From contig JBNGIO010005929.1 in assembly GCA_049999805.1 (NCBI GenBank), positions 1 to 57,039 of the forward strand: a DNA stretch of 57,039 bases, in the 5' to 3' direction. The notes under the pieces are model-generated. The model worked only from the letters and a program-made list of their open reading frames with translations, had not been told where the DNA came from and did no database searches. The stretch's first letter is position 1, and every line of letters starts with the position of its first letter. The stretch comes from Folioceros fuciformis. Its lineage: Eukaryota > Anthocerotophyta > Anthocerotopsida > Anthocerotales. Shown piece by piece: positions 22,425 to 33,088 of this stretch. A program made the translations under genes and the position numbers.

Positions 22425-23195
22425 ATGGGTCAAACATTACGCAAAGTCGTGGGATCTGTACCTCCTCGTGCCTCTCCCCGTGCTGCTCCACCGGCCTCAC
22501 TCCCTGCCAGCCGGGAGCCTGTGCAAGCGAGTCCAGCATCTGTCAAGCCAGGTTGGGACTCCAGACTCTTCCGCTGAGAGCATTCTCCGAGGTCTGAATT
22601 ATGGCTTGCTGACGGTGGTCTGGTCTGGTCCTCCTAATCGTGCAGGTAAGGCTGTGGAACGCGAGCAGAACCTGGGTGAATGGGATCCCAAGAACCCAAA
22701 TTACCAAACCCTGGTGCACCAGGTGGCCGGGGCGATCTCTACCAGGCCGGGAGGGTTTCAGGAGATGGGTCCGGTAGAGTGACTCCAATTCTGCGTCGTC
22801 TTGGTCTTAAGCAAGCTTGATTCCGGACTCACTGGGATTTGGTGTTTCGATTCTTGTAGGCCAAATTGACAGATCGGGAGCGTACCAGGCCGATGCCCAA
22901 GGATCGGCACACTTCTGTTGCGTCGGGGCCTGATGAGGAGCAGGTAGTAAAGGCTGGCACTCTGAACGTCGCCCAGCTGAAGCAGCTATTTGCTCTGTAC
23001 AGCAGAGAATTGGAGGGCCAGGAGAAGCCAGTGGACGCGCAAAGCTTGGCCGAGAAGTTTACTGTGGATGTCATTCTGCTGAGGAATGTTTTGAAGCATT
23101 TTTGGCTCCATGCAGCTCACCGTCGACGGCTGCAACTGGAAGATCCCGAGCAGAGGCAGGAGGTGAGAGAACGTCAAGCTGCTAGTGGGGCATAG
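22425..23195 (+). CDS. NDUFAF4-like mitochondrial complex I assembly factor
   Basis: Exons 22425-22551, 22646-22773 and 22860-23195; phases close and give 196 aa, close to human NDUFAF4 (175 aa). The start ATG at 22425 has A at -3 and G at +4 and yields M-G-Q-T-L-R, a possible N-myristoylation signal, as in the animal protein, which also begins Met-Gly. The C-terminal third holds the family-like block: G-T-L-N-V-A-Q-L-K-Q-L-F, then A-E-K-F-T-V-D and L-L-R-N-V-L-K-H-F (family pattern: hydrophobic helix, A-E-K-I-x-x-x-Y-x-L, then V-x-x-L-L-K-Y-F). NDUFAF4 acts with NDUFAF3 early in NADH dehydrogenase assembly. The middle exon is poorly conserved, so assignment rests on the C-terminal block, start and length. 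It is divergent from the OSB-like gene. Confidence 0.5.
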
Positions 23196-23546
23196 TTTTG
23201 TCCATTAACGTCAGTTGCCATGAACCTCTGTCCATCAGGAAAGCATAAACAACCCTCCGGAAGTAGTTTCTCGTCCTACATGAGTTGGTAGCGAGCCACT
23301 GGTTTTGTAGAACAATGCGCAAAGTAGGTAGCACAGACGCCATTCTAACAATATACAAGAACATTGCATGTATCTCAGTTGGTGCTATTGTTCGATTAGG
23401 CCTGGCCTGCGCGGTGGCTTTCCTGAGATATCCTCTTCTGGGTGACCTTTCTGTTCAAGCTCCAGACAGCTTGTCAAACCGGGCTCTTCTCATACGGACA
23501 CCCTTCACATTTTGTACAGTAGTGTGTGTTGCGGCCTGCAGGTGCT

Positions 23547-23869
23547 TTATGAGAAGCCATTGAGAATGGCGTAGTAGATTGTTGTCCACATCTGACCTGT
23601 CGTCAAGGAGATCTGACAACTTGAGACATCGAGGTAGGCACCTCGAAAGAAATACTACACGTACGTACCTTTGGTGCTGTGATCACAGGTTCCCAGTAAA
23701 GCCCCTCCGTGTCTGCATCAGCATTATCCCGTCGTCTGTACTGATGCGAAGTGTTACCATGGCTCCACAAGCCTCTGATCCAAGTTAGTTGAGCTGTTCC
23801 AGGTGATGCCGCAGCGAGAAGGATTACCATAGAGAAGGAAATGAATTTGCATCTATCCTGATGCCCCAT
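23547..23869 (-). CDS. Possible small two-exon secreted or membrane protein (hypothetical)
   Basis: I do not recognise this protein. Exon 1 at 23669-23869 begins M-G-H-Q-D-R-C-K, then a hydrophobic segment (F-S-M-V-I-L-L-A-A-A-S) like a signal peptide or anchor, and ends at a strong donor, AAAG|GTACGT. A phase-compatible exon 2 at 23547-23612 (acceptor TTGTCAG) gives a final ~88-residue protein. An in-frame ATG further upstream at 23905 is possible. Support is only the donor quality, phase and signal-like N-terminus. Chance or non-coding transcription are real alternatives. Confidence 0.22.
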
Positions 23870-24774
23870 GCTTACACGGCATGATGCTGGGCTGACAGGC
23901 CCCATCCCCCGCTCCGCGGTTTCGATTTCGTCATGCTCTACAACTGGTGCGCAGAATATGTTTCATGAGGCCTCACCATACGACTTCAGCCTCATCCCTC
24001 ATCTCTCGTGGGAAGAAGAAGCCTGACAGCTCTCACTCATGGACAATACTTGCCAACACTCCAAGCATCGGAATCTCGCCCCGCCTCGCCTCCTGAGGTA
24101 AGCTACACGGAAACTCTGATTGCTGTTCACACTTGCGGACCCAGAAAGGACATGCTCCCTCGTGAAACATGTCCTCGAGGCTGGACGATGCAGACTGCAC
24201 TCCTGTTTCACGATTCACGCTCCGTGTAGAAATTGTCTTGTCTCGATTCGGCCATGCCAGCTAATCTTTGCAAGCGACCCATGAGGATCCCAGTCAAACA
24301 GGAGGTCACCGCAAGTACATGCGCGAAGTTATGAAGCGGCCGTAGATGATCCGAATATGCCTCGCTCCCCGGATGGTTGCACGCAGCACGATCCCCATCA
24401 GCTCAACGCGGTTGGCATTGGCGGAGCGAAAGTGCAGCCTAGCAAGGGCCGGGCCGACTGGCAATGCGCATCAATTAGGGAAGAAAACAGTAAAGCTCTG
24501 GTCGTCCAGTCTAGGTAACAGAAAACAGGCTCGCCACGCCCTGCCATCCCCACGCTCCGCTCCAATCGGACTCGACTCCCGCCTCCCCCGGTTCTTTCTT
24601 GCTCTCCTCTCCCACGCAGTTGCCTGCGCCTTTTGTGGATCTTGTTTATAGCCCGGCCTCCAGCTCTCCGATTGTGAGGAGACGACGCGCTTCCGGAATC
24701 GGATTCGTGAGTTCCCGGAGGCGGGCGCTGGAACACCGATTGCGGATTGATTGAGCTGTGAGCAGGGAGAGACG
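23870..24774. other. Intergenic spacer upstream of pyrophosphatase
   Basis: The part nearest 24775 should hold the pyrophosphatase promoter and 5' leader; a TATA-like TTTATAG occurs near 24645. No convincing exon on either strand. Confidence 0.45.
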
Positions 24775-25398
24775 ATGGCAAGCACGACGGCAAACAATGG
24801 CGCTTCCAAGGCGCCAAGGAGGCTCCTGTCGTCCATGTACAGGAGATCGGTGGCAGCGCATCCGTGGCACGATCTGGAATTGGGGCCGGGAGCTCCGGAG
24901 GTGTTCAACACAGTGGTGGAGATCAGCAAGGGGAGCAAGGTGAAGTACGAATTGGACAAGAAGACAGGGCTGATCAAGGTGGATCGCGTGCTCTACTCCT
25001 CGGTGGTGTACCCGCATAACTACGGCTTCATCCCGCGCACGCTCTGCGAGGACAACGATCCCATGGACGTGCTGGTGCTGATGCAGGAGCCCGTGCTTCC
25101 GGGATGCTTCCTGCGCGCCAGAGCCATCGGGCTCATGCCTATGATAGACCAAGGTGAGAAGGATGACAAGATCATTGCAGTCTGTGCAGACGATCCCGAG
25201 TTCCGCGTCTACGAGGACATCAACCAGCTGCCCCCTCACCGCCTGGCGGAGATCCGCCGCTTTTTTGAGGACTACAAGAAGAACGAGAACAAAGAAGTTT
25301 CTGTCGAAAATTTTCTTCCAAAACAAAGTGCCATTGACGCAATCAGACACTCCATGGATTTGTACTCTTCCTACGTGCTGGAGACCCTGAGACAGTAG
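24775..25398 (+). CDS. PPA: Soluble inorganic pyrophosphatase (family I), 207 aa
   Basis: Hydrolyses PPi to two phosphates with Mg2+, drawing biosynthetic reactions forward; plant paralogues of this short type are cytosolic. The signature D-N-D-P-M-D-V-L at residues 93-100 supplies the metal-binding aspartates. Other family blocks are [33 protein letters not shown] and [12 protein letters not shown]. The ATG at 24775 precedes a short Ala/Thr/Ser-rich N-terminus; it is too short and unconserved to call a plastid peptide. The gene is intronless, unusual for this family in flowering plants, where it has several introns. That could mean retroposition or lineage-wide intron loss. Confidence 0.95.
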   Translation: MASTTANNGASKAPRRLLSSMYRRSVAAHPWHDLELGPGAPEVFNTVVEISKGSKVKYELDKKTGLIKVDRVLYSSVVYPHNYGFIPRTLCEDNDPMDVLVLMQEPVLPGCFLRARAIGLMPMIDQGEKDDKIIAVCADDPEFRVYEDINQLPPHRLAEIRRFFEDYKKNENKEVSVENFLPKQSAIDAIRHSMDLYSSYVLETLRQ

Positions 25399-28390
25399 GC
25401 CCTGGCCCTGGCCCTGGGCTGGGCTGGAGGTTGGCTTCAATCAGTTCCGTGCAAGCAGATGCTGAGTGCGCACTTTCCTGTCAGGCATTCTCTTCCCTGG
25501 ACCATCTGAAGCCGCTTGGACGACCTGGCATATGCGACCGTTAATTTTGTTAGTTTGATTCATCCTCCTCATGCATGCCGATCATACGGTTTGTGTGAAT
25601 CCAATTACTGTATAAATGCTTGCGAGTAGGATTTCATCTCTTAATCGTACCTATCCAGATCTTGTGACTTGTAGTCACACATATGGAGAGCCTACACACG
25701 CCATGTCTGGCTGGCTACATAGACCACTACATACTCTGTGTATCCCATATGGGATGAGGATGCGTGGTGTGGAATTGTCCCATACATACTTCTTCCTCTT
25801 CTGCTCCTTGAGCTCGGATGCTACTCTTGCTTTGCGTTCAAGCCAACATCCTGATTCGTGTGGCTTGGTCTTTGTGAAACTTTCGGCTGTCACACGCAGC
25901 ATCAACAAGTGATGTGTATGTATCCTACTTTTTCTTTGCGAACTGGTCTGATTGGCCCCACCTCCACCTGCTCGTGATGGGGAATCCCCGCGCGTTCCCA
26001 AGTCTGTGGGAGTGTCCGGGACGCTTGCTTCGACTCCAAGTGTTGACTTGCATCATTGAACTATTCCACCAGCAGGCTTCCTTGTGAGTTCAAATTGGCA
26101 CTCGTTCTGATCCATGTGCGGCATGTTTGGGCAGGGCTAGCCACTCCTTCACGTGAGTGGAACTGGCCAAATGTGTTTGTGGGCGGCTACTGCTAATCAC
26201 GCTCTTAGGCTGCCTGATGCAGTGTTGCAAAAGCTTGCACGAGCTGACACGAGAAGGCCCTGGCGAGACTGTCCGTGACCTCAGATGTACAAAAACTCCA
26301 TAACTATGTCCAGAAAGAACTCAGCACTGGCCCGGCGAGGATACTGTGAACCTCACATCCGTTTGGATCTGGAGGCCCTGCGTTACAGGATAGGGAGGGT
26401 ACAGTGACCTAGCTTTCCAGCGAATGAGATGCATTTCTCGTTCGCTTGGAAGTACTTACATAACACACCAAGCTTCATGACACGGTCTCGTCTGCCGACA
26501 GTTGTCTTAACCCTCTGTTTGCTGACGTCTCCCAACTGTTGGAGAACTCAACCAGAAAGCACAAGCTGGCAAGCTGAAACGCTTTCAAAAGCTCTGTCTC
26601 GCCGGCAGAAAGGTTCAAAGGTCGTCATCACCCTCCGGATTACTGTCCCCATCCCTAACAAGACAACCCCAGAACCGTCTGCACCAGTTTCACGACTACG
26701 AAACGGGACCGAGTCTGCTCTGCACGTCTGTGAGAGAGACTCTTGCTCAACACGGTCTGTCACCAGCCTCTCAGCCGAACCCACCATAGTTGCAGCACTC
26801 CATCCCTCCACAATGTGGGGCACCGGACACCGCATGCATCTGTACCGGTCAGTTAAGCGGATGTGAACGTGGAGCGGTTGCATCCCTCCCCACTCCCCAC
26901 CTCCCTCACCCAACCCACGTCTCCCCATCAGTGAGCTGGTTCACAGGTCCACCTCCATCCCCACTGCAGAAGACGACGCTCTGCCGGCCAGAAAAGGATC
27001 CTGTCCGAGCAAAACAAGCTCCATCTCCCTCCGTCGGCATCCGCATCCGCATCCTCACAGCAGTGCTACAGAGTCCGCGATCCGACCTCCTCGTCACATG
27101 AGCCCCCGACGTACACTCCCAGTACATCCACCCGTCCCGTCCCATCCCATCCCGTCCCGACCCGAGCCAACCCGTCCCCTGCCCACGCTTCCCTTCCAGA
27201 CTCCCCGCCAGGCCGCCCCAGATGCTTGCCCGAAGCTCCGGCCCCACAGCACGAGTCACCAAAAGCTGCCGCGGTTCGAACCCCAGTTCGGGCCCCAAGC
27301 TCACAAAATCCGCCGACAAAGATCCCCTTCCTTCTTACCCCACGGTAAGAACAGCGAGTAAAACCACACCGAACCCTAACTGGGACTGCAGCGGGGCGCC
27401 GGGGCCGGGGGTCACATGGACTTGGGTGCTGCACATCAGCGACAGCCTGGCCCACGCGCGCGGCCCAGACAGCAAGGGCTCATGGGCTCCGGGAACAGTG
27501 GCTCGGCGGGGCCCACCTTCCCCGCCCCTTCCTTCGCAACTGCTTCTCTCCGCTTGTTCCCCTTGTTGCCCACTCCCTTTGTCGCCACCGAACCGAATCG
27601 TTCAGAAACGTTCCTTCCAGAACGTACCCCACAACGCAACTGCGTCGTTCTTGTCCAGCCTGTTCCTGCAGGGTCCTTCCCCCAGGCGCCCAAAAAGCAA
27701 GAAACAAAGCCGGATGGGCTGGCCTGGGCTGGGATGGATCGCTGGATGGCTGGATGCTCTGATCTTGAAATGCGTGGTGCCGGCTGCCCCGGGGAGAAGA
27801 CTCGGGACGCTTCGTCTGCATTGTATGCACCTGCCTTTTCCCGTGTTGCAAAATATGTTATTCATTTCACGATTGCTTCAACTCTTCATTGGGACGCCTT
27901 GTACTGTATTCTATTGTATTGTTTGATGCTCTCTTTCTCTTCCAATATGCAGATGCAAAAGAGAAGTAGAATCGTCCTTTGAGGGATCCACTTCTCTTGT
28001 AGAATTATTTTTTGTACGTACCTACTTTGTGGTGACAGAGAGAAGAGATGGGGGTTTCATGCATAGTACGAATTGGGAGCTTCATAGCAATACCTTGCTA
28101 GAACAATAGCTTCACCCAATAGCTTCCCAACCCCAACCATGTGAGTTTTGTCATACCCACCGTCGTAGAGTAGACTGCTAGGAACCTTGGTAATGAGTAT
28201 GTCTTGTAGCCATTTGGAAATGTGGTTTCTCAATCGATGCAAGAGTCTCAGCAAAAAAAACATTCTATGTTAGGATCAGCAGCTTAAGGTGACGAAGACA
28301 AGGTCCATGCTAGGTAGGTATAACTGTGTGGCATACAAGCTCAAGTTTTCTCTGTAGTATGTCAGCAGACAAGAGAAGCTTACAACTGTC
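25399..28390. other. Long intergenic stretch, no gene recognised
   Basis: It starts with the pyrophosphatase 3' flank. From about 26.4 to 27.9 kb the DNA is C/G-rich with several overlapping long ORFs on both strands, none resembling a known family and none with good splice structure. I see no RNA gene. Confidence 0.4.
27131..27175. repeat. CCCGT/CCCAT pentanucleotide microsatellite
   Basis: A run of imperfect CCCGT and CCCAT units inside the C-rich region. It accounts for the Gly/Trp/Asp-rich ORFs predicted on the minus strand here. Confidence 0.7.
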
Positions 28391-28775
28391 ACCAACTCTT
28401 TCCACTTTGAGGTACCAGACCCATGTAATTGCTTGCTTGAATGGGCAAGTTTGGTTACTTCTTGGAGCTACGTATTTATCCAAGATTGGGTAAGGTCTAG
28501 TGCCACAATTGACGGGCACCAACTTTGTCCACTAAGAGGTGTGTGCCATGGCAAACCCATGTCATTGCTTGCTTGATCAGGAACTCAGACCCATCAACTC
28601 CTTCCACTAAGAGGAATGTACCAAGTGGATCTGTTTGCGTGCATGAACGGAGTTGGACACATAAGCTTGTGATATTTACAACTGCCCACCAACTCCTTCC
28701 ACTTAGAGACATGTACCAAGTGGATGTGATTGCGTGCATGAACAAGCATTTGGACACACAAGCATGTCAGATGCA
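28391..28775. repeat. Degenerate tandem repeat, four copies of ~80-120 bp
   Basis: Copies start near 28391, 28510, 28589 and 28680. Each opens with a variant of CCAACTCCTTCCACTAAGAGG followed by a CCATGT/ACCAAGTGG block, a TGCTTGC/TGCGTGCATGA block and a GGACACA-like end. The last two copies are most alike. Confidence 0.7.
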
Positions 28776-30398
28776 TTCAAAATGTCCTTGCACTAGATTT
28801 CGAATCTTTGTGGGCCGAAGCGTCCAATGCATACTCTCTTTGTCAACAGTTTTAAGAAGCTGCACGATTGGAGACATGTGGCTCTCACTTTGTCCTTCCT
28901 CATGAGAATCAACAATGTCTAGAACCCAGTACTGTAGTAGAGTTCATAAATAGATACACACACTCATTCTATCCATCCGTTCATAGGAGGTTCATATCCC
29001 TGGAACAGAAGAGGCTGCACTCATTTTATCTCTTCATTGTCAGGCGAGTCCACGACTGAATCGCACTCATTCTATCCCTTCATCTAACTTGAGCAACGTT
29101 ACATCTCTACTACACTCATTGTGGGAGTGGGAGAGCTCTAGGACAATGGTCTACCCAAACCATCTCCTTGTTGAGAGAATGTTTGCCGGATATTTTGCAT
29201 TATGTAGATGTTTGCTCTAATTTTGTATTATCTTGTCACCCAAGTCGGTGTTTGTGAAGCGGTGTGACTCTTGTCCGGATTTACTGCCAAGGTGGATGGA
29301 CTGGGGAACATGGCCGTGGTTGAGTGTGAAGGGAGAGTGGCGGCCCACTCTCCACTCCCCCTTCCGAACTACTCCAACCCACGGAAAAGGAAACTGCGGG
29401 AATAGCAAAACCGCGTACCCAAGTCCTTCACGGCCCGCGTTGCAGCTTGGGAATCTGCAAGTGAGGAGACCGCATGCGTCCCTCCCTAGCTGGATACATG
29501 TGTATGTACACAGTAAATGCGCAGAGAGGGTAAAAGAAACCGACTGCAAGAATATTCTCACCCCGAGGAAGAGGTCGGTAATTACGGTTGCCGCCGGAAT
29601 CGCATTACAAAAGTGTTGTTAACCCCAGAGTGGCGAGATCTGGAGGCGGATCTGCGACGGGGATTGAATCATGCAGGCAGGCACTGCACTGCGGGGGCTA
29701 AGCCGGGGTCGGACACGGACTTGGGGGCGCCGCCGTGAAAGTGAAAATAGCAGAGTGGAATGGTGGTGGGGCCGCGGGCCTGCAGGCGCAGGATCGAGAC
29801 CCGTACGCGCGCGTTCAAATGCAGTTGTACATAATAGTATTGAATTATATGGCAGAGGCGGGTCACGGTAAGCCTAGCAGGAGTAAATGGTGGAAGCGCG
29901 TGGACCGTGCGGGTTTCATGGCCGGAGCTAACCTGGGGTTAAAATGCGGCAATGTGCCTCTGCAGCCGCGCCATTTGGGGGCCTGACCACGGTTGGCCGG
30001 GCTTAACCGGACAGCTGGAACAACTGCCTCTCTCTCTGCTGGCTGCCTGCCTGGCAGGCCGCGCTGCGTGCACTGCGCTCGCCTGTGGTTGCCAGATCTG
30101 CACTCTGATTGCAAGCTGGGAAGCGGGCAATGTTGGGGGAGGGGAGCGAGGATCGAGTGCGGCTGCTTGTCTGCGCGCTGCAATTTTGTGCGGATAGTTG
30201 CGGGTTGCGGTCGTAGGTGCTGCGGGAGGCCGGAGATTGAGGAGGCCGCTGGCTGACGGCTGGGCGGGGTCGGGGATCTGGCGACTTTCTGAGTGTCGGG
30301 TGTTGCGATTCAACGCGCAGCTCGATTGGTGCAGGCGGGATTGAGTAGGCCGAATAGGCTGAGAGCGGAATAGGCTGAGATTGATCTGCTTTGCCTAA
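28776..30398. other. Intergenic stretch upstream of the GATL gene
   Basis: 28.9-29.1 kb has short repeated CACTCATTCTATCC-like strings. 29.2-30.3 kb is mixed sequence without a recognisable gene. The part nearest 30399 is probably the GATL promoter. Confidence 0.4.
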
Positions 30399-30464
30399 GA
30401 GGAGGAGGAGGAGGAGGAGGAAGAAGAGGAGAGGAAGAGGGAGAGGGAAGTGGTGAGGAGGAAG
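30399..30464 (+). repeat. (GAG)n purine-rich microsatellite in GATL 5' flank
   Basis: A GAG run followed by AG-rich sequence, about 480 bp upstream of the GATL start codon. GA-rich tracts are common in plant core promoters and leaders. It makes the long Pro/Leu-rich antisense ORFs at 30003-31196. Confidence 0.75.
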
Positions 30465-30936
30465 GTTTTGTGGTGTGGCGTGGAGTGAAATAGAGTGGAG
30501 TAGAAGGAAACAGAGCAGGAGAACTGTGAGGCTTGCCGTTTGTCTTCTCAGTTTGGAGCGGCCTGGTGTTGTTGTATGCGGTGTGCATCCTTCGGTTGTA
30601 TATGAGACACAGAGCGGGGAGTAATCTGCGCGATTTGAGCGCCGGTAGCGCGTCCACGGAGCGGGGGACGGGAGAGGATGCAGTTGCGCGGCTGGGAGAG
30701 TCGGCAGAGCTGAATTGGAGGCACTGGAGGTTTCGTGGTCGAGCGTAGAGAAGCTGAGGTTGAGCGGGAGGCGGAGCGGAAGCTGAGGCGGTAGCCTCGT
30801 CGCACGGGCTGGGGCCTGGTTTGGGAGGAGGAGGAGCAGGTGGTGGAAGCCTCCGGCTCTGTTGATCCTGGCATCGCGTGTCTTGTTCAGGCGCAAGTCG
30901 GCCTTGCTGATCCGGCACAGGGACAGGTTGGATATA

Positions 30937-32055
30937 ATGGTGTGGACGCTGCGGCTATGGGGAATGGCTTCCGCAATTATAATGTCAGTCATGTTGTTGC
31001 CGTCGATGCAGTCCTGGTCCCCTGCGGAGGCCAGGTCCACACGGTTTGGGGGTGATGACTTCGCATCTTTGCTGCATGATCCGGCTCTAAGATCGCCGGG
31101 GGACATTCCTGTTTTCCGCGAGGCTCCGGCTTTTCGCAACGGCAAGGAGTGTTTTATTCTGGAGCAGTCCAGTGAGGTGGCCGGTGTTTGTGACATCAGT
31201 GCTGTGCATATTGCTATGACGCTTGATGTGGCTTACTTGCGGGGTTCCATGGCTGCCATTCTGTCCATCTTGCAGCACGCAGGGTGTCCGGAAAACTTTG
31301 TCTTCCATTTTTTGGTGTCGGACAGGGATGCAGAGCTGAGAACTGTTGTGCGCTCTACGTTCCCGTTTCTCCGTTTCAAGCTGTATCATTTTGATGAAAA
31401 TCTGGTGAAGTCGCGTATCTCGTCTTCTGTGCGGGAGGCCCTGGAGCAGCCACTCAACTATGCACGCAACTATCTCGCGGACATCCTGGAGCCTTGCGTG
31501 CAGAGAGTGATCTATTTGGACTCGGATTTGGTTGTGGTGGATGACATTGCTAAGCTTTGGGGAACTAGCTTGGGCTCATACGCCATCGGAGCGCCCGAGT
31601 ATTGCCACGCCAACTTCAGCAAGTATTTCACTGCGGCGTTCTGGGCGGACGAGAACCTGGCCAGGGCTTTCAACGGGCGCACCCCTTGCTACTTCAATAC
31701 GGGAGTGATGGTTATTGACTTGGCCAAGTGGCGACGGGAGAGTTATACCAGGTTGATTGAGGTTTGGATGGACATTCAGAAGGAGAAGCGCATCTACGAC
31801 TTGGGGTCACTGCCCCCGTTTTTGCTTGTGTTTGCTGGCAGTGTGGAGCCCATTGAGCACAGGTGGAACCAGCATGGTCTTGGGGGGGACAATCTAGAAG
31901 GCCGCTGCCGTGCGCTACATCCGGGCCCGGTTAGCTTGCTGCATTGGAGCGGGAAGGGAAAGCCTTGGATGCGATTGGACGCTAATAGACCCTGCCCGTT
32001 GGATAGCCTGTGGGCACCCTATGATCTATTATTGACCGCCGTGGCCTACCAGTGA
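30937..32055 (+). CDS. GATL: Galacturonosyltransferase-like protein (GT8, GATL family), 372 aa
   Basis: Golgi GT8 glycosyltransferase of the GATL (PARVUS-like) clade, linked to pectin and glucuronoxylan synthesis. The ATG at 30937 starts a short cytosolic segment and a hydrophobic signal anchor at about residues 9-22, typical of the clade. The open frame extends upstream without a better ATG. The catalytic region starts at VHIAMTLD. The nucleotide-sugar/Mn-binding DxD is V-I-Y-L-D-S-D-L, with Asp195 and Asp197. Further blocks are [24 protein letters not shown] and [11 protein letters not shown] near the C-terminus. It is intronless and about the usual length, as for most GATL genes, and is expected to be a full functional gene. 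Confidence 0.95.
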   Translation: MVWTLRLWGMASAIIMSVMLLPSMQSWSPAEARSTRFGGDDFASLLHDPALRSPGDIPVFREAPAFRNGKECFILEQSSEVAGVCDISAVHIAMTLDVAYLRGSMAAILSILQHAGCPENFVFHFLVSDRDAELRTVVRSTFPFLRFKLYHFDENLVKSRISSSVREALEQPLNYARNYLADILEPCVQRVIYLDSDLVVVDDIAKLWGTSLGSYAIGAPEYCHANFSKYFTAAFWADENLARAFNGRTPCYFNTGVMVIDLAKWRRESYTRLIEVWMDIQKEKRIYDLGSLPPFLLVFAGSVEPIEHRWNQHGLGGDNLEGRCRALHPGPVSLLHWSGKGKPWMRLDANRPCPLDSLWAPYDLLLTAVAYQ

Positions 32056-33088
32056 CCGAAGTGACTTCAGGTCCACCGGGGACCAGGTCGCAATAACCGC
32101 AGGTGTTGGAAATCTGGAGGTGCAATGAGCAAGGGCACCGGTAAATTCCCCTTTATCCTGAAACAGGGGTCTGGAATCCAATCATCTGGGCCGCTGATTA
32201 ATTCTTTACAGCCAACAGAATAAGCCATCCAGGATCTGGCACCTGAGTCAGGCCCTCGATGTGCAGCCCCACCCCTATTGGAACCCGTCCACCACTTCGG
32301 CCAATCTTTCCTGTGTTCCACAGTAGCAACCACATGCATGAATTACCTGCATGTGTTTCCAATCGGCAGTGGATTGTTTTGGATTGCAGGAAGTTTTGGC
32401 AAGTAGGTGCTCGTAACATGAATTCGATTATGTTCTCGGAAGGCCTTGGGCCCTGCAGTGCAACTGTCAAACGCCAATAGGCTGACGGTGATGAGGATTG
32501 TGAAGGGGGAATGATGCCCGCTGGTCACTTTCTCTTGCCCTTGTGCGTGCTGTATCCATCCTCAAAGGGCCTGCAGGTGACATGAAATTTCTCCTTGCGG
32601 GAGCAATGGTATTTAGACTGGGTCCAGGGCCGTTTCCCAGACTGTCTTGCTGAAGAGCGTCTTCATCTCGACCTGGATGGTTTGCACGCCGTACCATGAT
32701 TGTATGCACACATGTCTTAAGGTTTTGAGTACACAAGAAAACATAAAGAGTTTGCCTCAACTCCTGTTGTGGATATATATATTCTGTTGTAGCGTGTACG
32801 ATGAGACCTCGCATCTTGTCACCACCTCTGGCTGGTGGAACACCCGCACTGTGTGAGGTGACTTTGGAGACGCCTGTGCACCGACGACATGATAACAAAA
32901 GTTGTTGTTGGCGGCCACTGCGCATTGACAAACGAACCGCAAAGAAATACCATTTAACATGGTTGGAATACACTATGAAGTTGTATCACTTCAAGATTGG
33001 TTTACTATGCTAGACCTCTCTCCAAAATTCGGAGGATAGTTGAAGGTCCACACGGGCAGAAGCGTGACACACAAGAAAACAAAAGTTC
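32056..33088. other. Intergenic, convergent 3' ends of GATL and the BRCT-BAH gene
   Basis: It holds the 3' flanks of both genes. No conserved coding exon or repeat seen. Confidence 0.5.

Noticed and set aside
24646-25440. 264-codon minus-strand ORF over the pyrophosphatase gene
   Set aside because: Antisense shadow of a conserved gene; no family resemblance and a composition typical of mirrored third-position GC.
27270-27300. GGTTCGAACCCC string resembling a tRNA T-arm
   Set aside because: The five bases on each side of the TTCGAAC loop do not pair on either strand, and no acceptor, D or anticodon arm fits around it.
26906-27455. Overlapping Gly/Arg/Trp-rich minus-strand ORFs
   Set aside because: They follow the C-rich microsatellite; no splice structure, domain or good start context.
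30003-31196. 397-codon minus-strand ORF rich in Pro, Ser and Leu
   Set aside because: Produced by the purine-rich GAG tract and the antisense of the GATL 5' end; no conserved domain.
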